NCBI RefSeq assembly: GCF_017368795.1
Contig: NZ_JAFNLL010000031.1
Coordinates: forward strand, 1-64,000
DNA: 64,000 bases
Direction: 5' to 3'
Origin: Arthrobacter cavernae
GTDB lineage: Bacteria; Actinomycetota; Actinomycetes; Actinomycetales; Micrococcaceae
This document shows, piece after piece, positions 18,420 to 26,469 of this stretch. The notes beneath the pieces were generated by a model. That model was given only the letters and a program-made list of their open reading frames with translations, was not told where the DNA came from and did no database searches. Every line of letters begins with the position of its first letter. Positions within the stretch are counted from its first letter, which is position 1. The position numbers and the translations under genes are program-made.

Positions 18420-18443
18420 ACGGCGCCAAGGAGGAGAGTCCTG

Positions 18444-19061
18444 ATGTCTTGGGAAATGTCCGGCAAATACGTCGCAAATTGCTCTTGCTCGCTGATCTGT
18501 CCCTGCCCTGTCGACAGTCCCCCCACCGGACCCAACGGCGAGTGCCGGGGCGTGGGCGTGTTCCATATCGCAAGCGGAAAGCACGATGACATCGACCTGT
18601 CGGGAGTCGACTTCGCTTTCTGCAATTTGTTCCCCTCCAACCTAACCGCAGGCAACTGGAAGGTCGGCGTCATCGTCGACGAAGGAGCGTCGGAGGAACA
18701 GGCTGGCGCTCTCGAAGGCATCCTCCACGGCGACGCCGGCGGTCCGTTCGCCGACTTCGCGGCGTTGTACGGGGAATGGCTCGGCGTCGAGCGTGCCAGC
18801 GTCACGTTCAACGACGGCGAGACGCCCTCCGCCTCCGTCGCAGGGCGCGCGAGCTTCACATTCGAGCCACTGCCGGGACCTGACGGCGGCGTCACAACCG
18901 TCAAGAATGCGATGTTCGGCTTTGCACCCGAGTTCTTGATCGGAAAAGGGCCGGGACACTCGGACCTCTTCGGTCTCGACTTCGACGGGGTCTATGGCGA
19001 GACCGCAGACTTCAGCTTCGCGAGCGAGATGACGGAGGGCGCCCCTAAGGGGCGCGCATGA
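18444..19061 (+). CDS. DUF1326-domain protein
   Basis: A 205-residue soluble protein without signal peptide or membrane segment. The start carries a dense cysteine cluster, ANCSCSLICPCPVDSPP, with another Cys in GECRGVGVFH. That pattern is characteristic of DUF1326 (COG5588) and suggests metal or redox chemistry. The remainder is a beta-rich domain (WKVGVIVDEGASEEQAGALEGILHG). AGGAGGAG precedes the ATG. The gene for a DUF2182 membrane protein follows after 13 bp; this pairing recurs in other bacteria as I recall, so they likely act together. The molecular function is unknown. Confidence 0.85.
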   Translation: MSWEMSGKYVANCSCSLICPCPVDSPPTGPNGECRGVGVFHIASGKHDDIDLSGVDFAFCNLFPSNLTAGNWKVGVIVDEGASEEQAGALEGILHGDAGGPFADFAALYGEWLGVERASVTFNDGETPSASVAGRASFTFEPLPGPDGGVTTVKNAMFGFAPEFLIGKGPGHSDLFGLDFDGVYGETADFSFASEMTEGAPKGRA

Positions 19062-19074
19062 TCGCTGGCCGCAT

Positions 19075-19887
19075 ATGCCGAACAGGAAACTGATACCCGG
19101 ACCCGGGGCGCGCCCACCCGCGCGCGCCGGATCCAGGATCGATCCGCGCGAGGCCGGACTAGTCGCGGTTCTCCTCACCCTCGCCTCCGTGAGCTGGGTC
19201 GTCACGGCCCCCCGGATGAGCGGTATGGACATGGGTCGCTGGACCGACCCCGGGTCACTCGGATTCTTCCTCACCACATGGGTCGTGATGCTGGCAGCGA
19301 TGATGTTTCCCTCCGTTGCCCCAATGGTCGTCTCGTACGCGCGTATCCATCGCCACCGCCGCGAGTCCGGACGCCCCGCACCGCGGGGTGGCACCGCGGT
19401 GTTCGTGGCCGGCTACCTCATCGCGTGGACGATCTTTGGCGTCGCAGCCTATGCACTCTACGCGTCAGTCGCCGCGCTCTTTCCCAACTTCCTTTCCTCG
19501 GATCCCGGGGGTCGCTATTTGGCAGCCGGAGTGATCCTCGCCGCGGCCGCCTACCAGCTCACGGCGGCCAAGAACGTCGCCCTGATGAAATGCCGGACGC
19601 CCATGGACTTCATTCTCCGGCGCATGCGTTCAGGGTACGGGGGCGCGCTGCGAATGGGGGTCGAGCACGGCACCTGGTGCATCGGATGCTGCTGGGCCCT
19701 CATGGTGGCACTCTTTGCGCTCGGGGTGATGAATGTCGGCTGGATGGCGGTGGTGGGGGCCTTCATCGCGGCCGAGAAGATGCTCCCATGGAAGCGGCTG
19801 ACCAATCGCTCGGTCGCGATCGCACTGACTGTGATCGCGCTAGTGGTCGCGCTGGCACCCGCCGCGATGCCTGGTCCGGCTCTCTGA
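19075..19887 (+). CDS. DUF2182 predicted metal-binding membrane protein
   Basis: A 270-residue integral membrane protein with about seven hydrophobic segments. The first loop carries MSGMDMG, and the second segment is WVVMLAAMMFPSVAPMV, the W-MxxAMMxPS signature of DUF2182 (COG5486, predicted metal-binding). Paired cysteines occur in HGTWCIGCCWALM, near a KCRTPMDF segment. Met- and Cys-rich membrane motifs hint at soft-metal (for example copper) handling, but that is inference. The ATG is the first in-frame start after the DUF1326 stop. An ATG overlapping that stop is in another frame. Confidence 0.83.
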   Translation: MPNRKLIPGPGARPPARAGSRIDPREAGLVAVLLTLASVSWVVTAPRMSGMDMGRWTDPGSLGFFLTTWVVMLAAMMFPSVAPMVVSYARIHRHRRESGRPAPRGGTAVFVAGYLIAWTIFGVAAYALYASVAALFPNFLSSDPGGRYLAAGVILAAAAYQLTAAKNVALMKCRTPMDFILRRMRSGYGGALRMGVEHGTWCIGCCWALMVALFALGVMNVGWMAVVGAFIAAEKMLPWKRLTNRSVAIALTVIALVVALAPAAMPGPAL

Positions 19888-19968
19888 CACAAACTCGAAG
19901 GTGGGGGCGGCCGTGGCAAGGCCATATCCGCGCGACTGCTAGACTGGACCTACTTGATGTGCAGTGAT

Positions 19969-20005
19969 GCCCGCTTTGTCCCGGATTCGGGTTGTGGGCT
20001 TTTTT
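19969..20005 (+). terminator. Rho-independent terminator in the leader region of the DEAD-box helicase gene
   Basis: GCCCGC and GTGGGC flank an inner TCCCG-GATT-CGGGT stem, followed directly by TTTTTT. This is a clear plus-strand intrinsic terminator, 82 bp after the DUF2182 stop and 165 bp before the helicase start. TAGACT at 19940 could be a -10 box giving a short transcript that ends here. It may simply end the DUF2182 operon, or act as an attenuator or a small-RNA end. The rest of 19888-20169 shows no gene. Confidence 0.7.
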
Positions 20006-20169
20006 CATGTGAGAGGCACATCCTGCGTCGATGAACGCGTTCTCTCTGGTCCCGGCCACGGCTTCATGCCGACCGGTAGATCACTGACTTTTTCCTCGGC
20101 GAACCCTTGGCCCAACCGGCGTCGGGGGACGATGTCCGCTGGACACCGCCAGAAAGACCCAAGAAACAC

Positions 20170-21903
20170 ATGACTACTTTTGCTGCCCTTGGCACGCCCA
20201 AGGCCATCGCCGAGTCCCTCGCCGCTGATGGCATCGAAGAGGCCTTCCCCATCCAGGTCAAGACCCTCCCGGACACCCTCGCCGGCCGCGACGTCCTGGG
20301 CCGTGGCCGCACCGGCTCCGGCAAGACCATCGCCTTCGCCATTCCGCTCGTGGCACGCCTCGCCGAGCGCGAAGCCAAGCACTTCCGCAAGCCGGGCCGC
20401 CCCATGGGCCTGGTGCTCGCGCCGACCCGCGAGCTGGCCACCCAGATCAACGCGACCATCGAGCCGCTGGCCAAGGCCATGGGCCTGAACACCACGGTGA
20501 TCTACGGTGGCATCTCCCAGGCCCGCCAGGAAAAGGCGCTGCGCGCCGGCGTCGACATCGTCATCGCCTGCCCGGGCCGCCTCGAGGACCTCATCCGCCA
20601 GCGCATCCTGACCCTCGAAGCAGTCGAGGTCACTGTGCTGGATGAGGCCGACCACATGGCCGACCTCGGCTTCCTCCCGGTGGTCAAGAAGCTCATGGAC
20701 ATGACCCCCACCCAGGGCCAGCGCCTGCTCTTCTCCGCAACCCTGGACAACGGTGTTGACAAGCTGGTCAACCGTTACCTGTCCAACCCGCTGACGCACT
20801 CCGTGGACGATCCCCAGGCCGCCGTCACCACCATGGAACACCACGTCCTGGTGGTCAACGACCAGACCGTCAAGAAGCAGCTGATCGTGGAACTGGCCTC
20901 CGGCGCCGGCCGCCGCGTCCTCTTCATGCGCACCAAGCACCACGCCCGCAAACTTGCCAAGACCCTCACCGACTGCGGCATCCCCGCCGTGGACCTGCAC
21001 GGCAACCTGTCGCAGAACGCCCGTGACCGCAACCTGGCCGAGTTCTCCAGCGGCGAGGTCCGCGTCCTGGTGGCCACCGACGTCGCGGCCCGCGGCGTGC
21101 ACGTGGACGACGTCGAACTCGTCATCCATGTTGACCCGCCCACAGAGCACAAGGCTTACCTGCACCGCTCCGGCCGTACGGCCCGCGCAGGTTCCGACGG
21201 CACCGTGGTCACGCTGACCCTCCCGGAGCAGCAGGCCGACGTCAAGAAGCTCATGAAGGCTGCCGGCGTGGACGTCTCCTTCGAGCGCGTCACTGCCAAC
21301 TCCCCGCTGGTCGCCGAGCTGGTGGGCGACGTTGCGGACAAGGTTGACCCCCGCACCCGTGCTGCACTGCTCGCAGCGAAGGCTCCGCAGCAGGGCGGCG
21401 GCACGTCCACCGGTGCCAACGCCCAGCGCAAGCGCAGCCGCCGCACCACCCAGGCCGCACCCACAGCGGGTGGCCGTGGTGGGCGCGGTGGCCGTGGCAA
21501 GGTTGGCGCCGAGCCCGTGCGCACCGACATCAACCGTGCGGACCGCCGCGCGGCAGCCAACGACGACGTCGCGCGCAGCTCGCGTGGCCGCGGCGCCGCC
21601 GGCTCGGGCCACCGCAACGACGTTGCCGGTGCGCAGGGCCAGAACAGCCGTTCGGGCCGTCCCGCAACGGGCCAGCGTGCCTCGGGTGGCCAGCGCTCGG
21701 CAGCGGCTCCGCGCACGGAATCCGCCACGTCTACGCGCAGCACCGGCAACAAGGCCGTATGGTCCTCGAACACGGGCGGCACGTCCGGCGGATCCTACGG
21801 CGCAGGTTCCGGCAACTCCGGTCGCGGTGGCTCCGGCCGTCCGGCCCGCAGCGGCCCGCGCCGCGCCTCGGCTCCGGCGTCCAACGAACGCCGCGGCCGC
21901 TAA
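20170..21903 (+). CDS. DEAD-box ATP-dependent RNA helicase
   Basis: A 577-residue RNA helicase of the RhlE/DeaD/CsdA type that unwinds RNA, probably in ribosome assembly or cold adaptation. Motifs in order: FPIQVKTLP (Q motif), GRTGSGKT (I), APTRELATQ (Ia), CPGRLEDL (Ib), LDEADHMAD (II, DEAD), FSATLDN (III), VLVATDVAARGVHV (V) and HRSGRTARAG (VI). The last ~160 residues are low-complexity and Arg/Gly-rich (GGRGGRGGRGK, RRASAPASNERRGR), an RNA-binding tail. I chose the ATG of MTTFAALG because earlier in-frame codons give non-conserved residues. Confidence 0.93.
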   Translation: MTTFAALGTPKAIAESLAADGIEEAFPIQVKTLPDTLAGRDVLGRGRTGSGKTIAFAIPLVARLAEREAKHFRKPGRPMGLVLAPTRELATQINATIEPLAKAMGLNTTVIYGGISQARQEKALRAGVDIVIACPGRLEDLIRQRILTLEAVEVTVLDEADHMADLGFLPVVKKLMDMTPTQGQRLLFSATLDNGVDKLVNRYLSNPLTHSVDDPQAAVTTMEHHVLVVNDQTVKKQLIVELASGAGRRVLFMRTKHHARKLAKTLTDCGIPAVDLHGNLSQNARDRNLAEFSSGEVRVLVATDVAARGVHVDDVELVIHVDPPTEHKAYLHRSGRTARAGSDGTVVTLTLPEQQADVKKLMKAAGVDVSFERVTANSPLVAELVGDVADKVDPRTRAALLAAKAPQQGGGTSTGANAQRKRSRRTTQAAPTAGGRGGRGGRGKVGAEPVRTDINRADRRAAANDDVARSSRGRGAAGSGHRNDVAGAQGQNSRSGRPATGQRASGGQRSAAAPRTESATSTRSTGNKAVWSSNTGGTSGGSYGAGSGNSGRGGSGRPARSGPRRASAPASNERRGR

Positions 21904-21962
21904 TCCCCACCGGCCCCCTAACCTCGCAAGCTCGGCCAGGGAACCCTGCCGGCGTGGGCCCA

Positions 21963-21994
21963 GCGCCGTTTTGAACATTCAAAACGGCGCTTTT
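21963..21994. terminator. Terminator after the helicase gene
   Basis: GCGCCGTTTTGA pairs perfectly with TCAAAACGGCGC over a 4-nt loop and is followed by TTTT. The A/T tracts on both sides let it work in both directions, for the helicase and for the convergent MBL hydrolase. Confidence 0.85.
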
Positions 21995-22028
21995 CGGGCA
22001 CCGGTCGATCTCTGAAACGTGCTGGTCC

Positions 22029-22679
22029 CTACCAGCCGCGGGCGCGCCACTCGGCCAGGTGCGGCCGCTCGGCCCCCAGGGTGGTCGGATCGCCATGGCC
22101 CGGGTGCACCACGGTGTCGTCCGGGTAGGCCTCGAACAGCCGCTCCGTCACGTCGTCCAGCAGCGAAGCGAACCGCACGGGGTCGTTGCCCGTGTTGCCT
22201 ACGCCGCCCGGGAACAACGAGTCGCCGCTGAAAATGTGGGCCGGCCCTTCCGGATCGTCGTAGACAAACGCGATGGACCCCGGGGTGTGCCCGCGCAGGT
22301 GGACGGCGGTGACCTCGAACCCATCAAACGTGCTGACATCCCCGTGCTCCAGCACCACGTCCACGGGCACGGGCAGTTCGGGGGCGTCATCCGCGCCCGC
22401 CGATGTCCTGGCGCCCGTGGCTTCCACCAGGCCCGGCAGCGCCCGGACATGGTCCCAATGCTGGTGCGTCGTTGCAATCTGCACCAGCGTGGGTTCGGCC
22501 GTGGTGTCCGCGGCCGAGTCCGCCAGCATCGCCTGGATGGCCGGAAGGTCGTCCGCGGCATCAATCAGCAGTTGTGCGCCGCTGGCCTTCGAGGTCAGCA
22601 GGTACACGTTGTTGTTCATCTCGCTCACCGAGATGCTCCGGATAGTGATGTCACGCAGTGAGTGAATAAGCGAATCCAT
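22029..22679 (-). CDS. MBL-fold metallo-hydrolase
   Basis: A 216-residue hydrolase of the metallo-beta-lactamase superfamily. The metal-binding motif reads ATTHQHWDHVRALPG, a variant of HxHxDH with Trp before Asp. Further ligands lie in LRGHTPGSIAFVY, FSGDSLFPGGVGN and TVVHPGHGDPTTLG. The order resembles glyoxalase II and persulfide-dioxygenase-like proteins, but it is shorter than glyoxalase II and the substrate is unknown. A second possible start, MNNNVYLL, lies 20 codons in. The gene stands alone, divergent from the amino-acid permease. Confidence 0.85.
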   Translation of the reverse strand: MDSLIHSLRDITIRSISVSEMNNNVYLLTSKASGAQLLIDAADDLPAIQAMLADSAADTTAEPTLVQIATTHQHWDHVRALPGLVEATGARTSAGADDAPELPVPVDVVLEHGDVSTFDGFEVTAVHLRGHTPGSIAFVYDDPEGPAHIFSGDSLFPGGVGNTGNDPVRFASLLDDVTERLFEAYPDDTVVHPGHGDPTTLGAERPHLAEWRARGW

Positions 22680-22901
22680 CCGCCCAGTCTACGGAGCGGC
22701 CCACTCACGCGGCCCTTGCTGCGCCGGCCCCGCCGTGGCCTCCACGGTTTCCACTATCGGAACGCGGAGGCCACGGCGGTGCCGGTGGGGTCATCTTCGG
22801 GCCGGACTGCATCCATGGGAGACTTTCTGGACCCACTCTTTCACCGCTGGCTCCCTCTTTTCCGCGTGATCTGGCACTGTGCACCTCCACCTCCCTTCCG
22901 T

Positions 22902-22940
22902 AGCTTTGGGGCTACACCAGGAGGAGTGATCGGGATCACT
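22902..22940. promoter_or_regulatory. Palindromes in the leader of the amino-acid permease gene
   Basis: The 371-bp gap 22680-23050 holds no gene. It contains a small hairpin, GTAGC/GCTAC, at 22902-22917 and a perfect 16-bp palindrome, AGTGATC-GG-GATCACT, at 22925-22940. The palindrome is a plausible repressor site about 110 bp upstream of the permease start. I looked for glycine- and guanidine-type riboswitch motifs here and did not find them. Confidence 0.4.
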
Positions 22941-23050
22941 CGGCAGGAAGCAGTGGGGACCGATACCTCCGGTGGACCTGGCTTCGCGCTTCGTGGCGCG
23001 GGCACCGAAGTGCACTTCAACGGGTTTCGTCAGAGCATCTTGGAGGAAAC

Positions 23051-24529
23051 GTGTATCAAGCCGAACCCCGGCAGGCCGACAACGTCGGTCTCAGCAAGGG
23101 CCTCAAGAACAGACACATGAACCTGATCGCCATTGGGGGCGTCATCGGTGCCGGGCTGTTCGTCGGCAGTGGCGTTGTGATCAGCAGTACCGGCCCTGCG
23201 GCCATCATCTCGTTTGCGATCGCAGGCGTCATCACCTTGCTCCTCATGCGGATGCTGGCCGAAATGGCCGTGGCGCGTCCGGTGGTGGGCTCTTTTTACG
23301 TCTACGCACGGCAGGCACTCGGCCAGCGGGCCGGGTTCGCCACCGGCTGGATGTACTGGTATTTCTTTGTGATCGTGGTGGCCGTCGAGGCGATTGCCGG
23401 TGGCCGGATCATCCAGCTGTGGTTCCCCATGGTTCCGCTGTGGATGCTCAGCCTGGGCCTGATGGTTGTACTCAGCGCGACGAACATGGTTTCCGCCCGC
23501 TCCTTCGGCGAATTCGAGTACTGGTTCAGCTCCATCAAAGTGGTGGCCATCGTCCTGTTCCTGGGGCTGGGCGTCCTGTGGATCACCGGGCTGTGGCCCG
23601 AATCGACGCCGGGCATCGCCAACTTGTTTGACCACGGCGGCTTCACGCCGCTGGGCTGGGGAGCCGTGCTGGCCGCCGTCGTCCCCTGTGTGGCTTTCTA
23701 CACCGGTGCGGAAATCATCACCATTGCGGCCGCCGAGTCGGAAAACCCCGAGCGCTCCGTCAAGAAGGCCATGCGTTCCATCGTGGCCCGGGTGGTGACC
23801 TTCTACGTCGGCTCGATCTTCGTGGTGGTGGCGATCCAGCGGTGGGATGCCGAGAGCGTCGGCGTGAGCCCGTACGCGGCCGTGCTGGACGTCCTGGGCA
23901 TCCCGGCGGTGTCCACCATCATGAACTTCATCGTCCTCACCGCGGTGCTCTCGTGCTTGAACTCCGCGCTGTACACCACCTCTCGCATGCTGTTCGCCCT
24001 CACCCGCAACGGGGATGCGCCCAAGTTCTTCACCAAGCTCTCCAGGAGCGGCGTTCCGCGCCGTGCGATCCTGCTGGGCACCACCGTGGGGTACGTTTCC
24101 GTGGTCTGTGTCTACGTCTGGGGCGATGTGGTGTTCGCCTTCCTGGTGAACTCCTACGGTGCCGTGGCGCTCTTCGTCTACCTGGCCATCGCCCTGTCGC
24201 AGGTGGTGCTGCGCAAGCGGCTGGGCCGCGAGGATCCGGCGGCGCTCAAGCTGAAGATGTGGCTGTTCCCGTGGCTGAGCTACGCAACCATCGCGCTGAT
24301 GCTCTCCGTGATCGCCGCGATGGCCCTGCTGCCCAGCACCCAGAGCCAGTTCGTGATGAGCGGTATCACGCTGGTCGTCATCCTCCTCAGCTACGAGGTC
24401 CGCAGACGTTACGGCCGGAAGCCGTCGGAGGAGGCCGGCAACGATGCCGCAGAGCTTCCGGTGGATCCGTCCCTGGACGCCGCGGCCGAGCCGGACCCCG
24501 ACAAGCAGCCGGTAGCGGCCCGCCCCTGA
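23051..24529 (+). CDS. Amino-acid permease, APC superfamily (GabP/AAT-like)
   Basis: A 492-residue permease with 12 predicted helices. The N-terminal block LKNRHMNLIAIGGVIGAGLFVGSG is the AAT-family substrate-binding motif in helix 1. AFYTGAEIITIAAAESENPERSVKKA lies in the helix 6-7 region, and RMLFALTRNGDAPKFFTKLSRSGVPRRA in the central loop. It resembles GABA, Phe or Lys permeases. The GTG start follows GGAGGAAAC. The acidic, proline-rich C-terminus is cytoplasmic. Because taurine genes lie just downstream, uptake of an omega-amino acid such as GABA, beta-alanine or taurine is a reasonable guess, but only a guess. Confidence 0.88.
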   Translation: MYQAEPRQADNVGLSKGLKNRHMNLIAIGGVIGAGLFVGSGVVISSTGPAAIISFAIAGVITLLLMRMLAEMAVARPVVGSFYVYARQALGQRAGFATGWMYWYFFVIVVAVEAIAGGRIIQLWFPMVPLWMLSLGLMVVLSATNMVSARSFGEFEYWFSSIKVVAIVLFLGLGVLWITGLWPESTPGIANLFDHGGFTPLGWGAVLAAVVPCVAFYTGAEIITIAAAESENPERSVKKAMRSIVARVVTFYVGSIFVVVAIQRWDAESVGVSPYAAVLDVLGIPAVSTIMNFIVLTAVLSCLNSALYTTSRMLFALTRNGDAPKFFTKLSRSGVPRRAILLGTTVGYVSVVCVYVWGDVVFAFLVNSYGAVALFVYLAIALSQVVLRKRLGREDPAALKLKMWLFPWLSYATIALMLSVIAAMALLPSTQSQFVMSGITLVVILLSYEVRRRYGRKPSEEAGNDAAELPVDPSLDAAAEPDPDKQPVAARP

Positions 24530-24556
24530 TCTTCCGCCGGATGTCCGTCCGGTCCG

Positions 24557-24610
24557 CAAAGCCCGCCGCGGGGAAGTGCCAATGGAGGCACCTCCCCGCG
24601 GCGGGCTTTG
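24557..24610. terminator. Bidirectional terminator between permease and VWA gene
   Basis: CAAAGCCCGCCGCGGGGA pairs with TCCCCGCGGCGGGCTTTG, and an inner AGTGCC/GGCACC stem encloses a 6-nt loop. It separates the permease from the convergent VWA gene. Confidence 0.8.
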
Positions 24611-24661
24611 GTGTTTAACGGCTTTGCGACAGTGTTCCGGGTGGCTGCGCGGCGGGTTGCG

Positions 24662-26461
24662 TCAGCGGCGTCCGGCCAGCAGGGCCAGGACCTGCCCGAC
24701 GACGGCGGCGCTGCTTCCGCGCGAGAGGTCCAGTGCGATGTTCCTGCGGTAGTACGGCGAGAGGTCCAGCCCCACGCCCAGTCCGAAGATTTCCGCGGTG
24801 CCGGCGGCTTCGTGGGCCGCCACGACGTCCCGCAGGTGCTGTTCCAGGTAGTGGCCGTCGTTGGCCAGGGCGGTGGCACCGTCCGTCGGGCTGCCGTCGG
24901 ACACCACCAGCAGGATCCGGCGCTCGGAACCGCTGCCCCCGGCGACGCTTCCCCGGACGCCGCCGCTCCCGGCGTCGCTGAGCCGCGCGCAGGCCCAGTC
25001 CACGGCCTCGCCGTCCGCTCCTTCGCGGAACAGGTCCTTTTTCATCAGCCCCGCAATGGCCGGGCGGGCCAGACGCCACGGGGTGTCGGCGTCCTTGAAC
25101 ACCAGGTGCCGTACCTCGTTGAGCCGCCCCGGATGCGGGGGCCTGCCGGCGCGGATCCAGTCCTTCCCGGCCCGGCCGCCGTTCCAGGCCGCCGTGGTGA
25201 AGCCCAGGACTTCGCAGCGCGCCCCGGCAAGTTCCAGGGCGCGCGCGTAGACGTCCACCAGCGCGGCCACGGCGGCGCTGTGTTCCTTCATGGACCCGGA
25301 ACAGTCCACCAGGAACGTCACCGTGGCATCGCTCCGGGGCTCGGTCCGTTCGGTCCGGAACACCCTGCGGTCCCCGGAGGACGTGACCAGCCGGGCGAGC
25401 CTGCTGCCGTCGAGGCGCCCTTCCAGGGCATCGCCGTCCCAGCCGTCGTGGACGGCGGTGGACAGCACCGCGCCCAGGGCACGGCCGAGCCGGGGCACGT
25501 TGATGCCCTGCCGTGCAATGTCGTCGTCCAGCTGTTGCCGGTAGCCGCGCAGCAGTTCGGTGCGGACCAGCTCCGTGGCCTGGAACTCGCGGTCGTAGGC
25601 GGTGGTGAAGCGGCGGTAGCCACCCTCTCCGGTTTCGAGCGCCTTGCTGCGCCCATACGCGGCGGTGGGGACGGCGTCGTCGTTGCTGTCCTGGTCGAAG
25701 AGCAGCGGGAACTGCGCCCGGCCGCCGGAGCGGGAGGGCCGCGCCTCCCGGGCCTCCAGGTGCTCGCTGATGGCGGCGACGGTTTCCGCGATGGCGAGGG
25801 CGTGGCGGGCAAAGCGGGATTGGGAGAACCGTTCCCGCCGCAGGGCAGCCAGGTGAGTGCCGAGGTACGGGGCAAGATCTGCCCGGGTGGACTCGATCCG
25901 GTCCTCGAAGTCCGGGGCCATCGGCTCGGCGGTGATCCGCGCCCGGCAGACCTGGGCGACGGTGAAGAGGATGATTCCCAGGGCCGTCTCGGCGAGCGTG
26001 GACGCCTCGAACTCGCGGGACCATTGCAGGAAGCGGCGGTTCAGGTTGGCCCGCACCCCCGGCATGGCGGCGTCGCCCAGCGATTCGGCGCGGAACTGTT
26101 CGAGCATCTCGAACACCAGCATCCGTGCGGGCGTTGCGGGGCAGAGCTCCGCATGCAGGGCGGCGTCGCTGTGCAGCAGGCGCAGCGCCATGCCGTCGGC
26201 CGCGCCGCGGAAGGCATCCAGGTCCGTGCTGTCCATACCCGGATGGAGGTGGGGCGCCGGCATGGCCACGGGGGCGCTCTCGCGGTACAACGCCGGGCCG
26301 CGGAAGTGCAGGCCGGGCTGCCCGCTGAGCGCGCGCAGGGCGGCGGCACACAGCTCAACGGTCTGCTTCCGGCGGCGGAGCGAGGCGGCCGCGAGCTGCC
26401 GGGAGGCGGTCTCCGCCCGTTCCTTCTCCGCCTGCTCCGTCTGCTCCGCCAGGGAGGCCAT
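24662..26461 (-). CDS. CobT-like VWA-domain protein
   Basis: A 599-residue protein resembling the CobT subunit of cobaltochelatase. The N-terminal ~370 residues are CobT-like and mostly helical (FRGAADGMALRLLHSDA, VFEMLEQFRAESL, RTELLRGYRQQLDDDIARQG). A von Willebrand A domain starts near residue 380 with an intact MIDAS: DCSGSM (386-391), later Thr positions and SDGSPTD (521-527). In true cobaltochelatase, CobS and CobT form an ATPase chaperone complex acting on CobN. No cobN or other corrin gene is in the window. The gene follows the CobS-like gene by 8 bp, so a MoxR/VWA-type chaperone for another client is more likely. Confidence 0.85.
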   Translation of the reverse strand: MASLAEQTEQAEKERAETASRQLAAASLRRRKQTVELCAAALRALSGQPGLHFRGPALYRESAPVAMPAPHLHPGMDSTDLDAFRGAADGMALRLLHSDAALHAELCPATPARMLVFEMLEQFRAESLGDAAMPGVRANLNRRFLQWSREFEASTLAETALGIILFTVAQVCRARITAEPMAPDFEDRIESTRADLAPYLGTHLAALRRERFSQSRFARHALAIAETVAAISEHLEAREARPSRSGGRAQFPLLFDQDSNDDAVPTAAYGRSKALETGEGGYRRFTTAYDREFQATELVRTELLRGYRQQLDDDIARQGINVPRLGRALGAVLSTAVHDGWDGDALEGRLDGSRLARLVTSSGDRRVFRTERTEPRSDATVTFLVDCSGSMKEHSAAVAALVDVYARALELAGARCEVLGFTTAAWNGGRAGKDWIRAGRPPHPGRLNEVRHLVFKDADTPWRLARPAIAGLMKKDLFREGADGEAVDWACARLSDAGSGGVRGSVAGGSGSERRILLVVSDGSPTDGATALANDGHYLEQHLRDVVAAHEAAGTAEIFGLGVGLDLSPYYRRNIALDLSRGSSAAVVGQVLALLAGRR

Positions 26462-26469
26462 GGCGTGGC

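Noticed and set aside
20005..21978. 657-codon frame opposite the DEAD-box helicase
   Set aside because: Low-complexity Arg/Ala/Val/Gly translation caused by the high-GC helicase gene; it would also span the terminators on both sides.
22860..23050. Possible glycine or guanidine-I riboswitch before the amino-acid permease
   Set aside because: Only short look-alike pieces (GCACCGAAG) were found; the order and flanking helices of those aptamers are absent.
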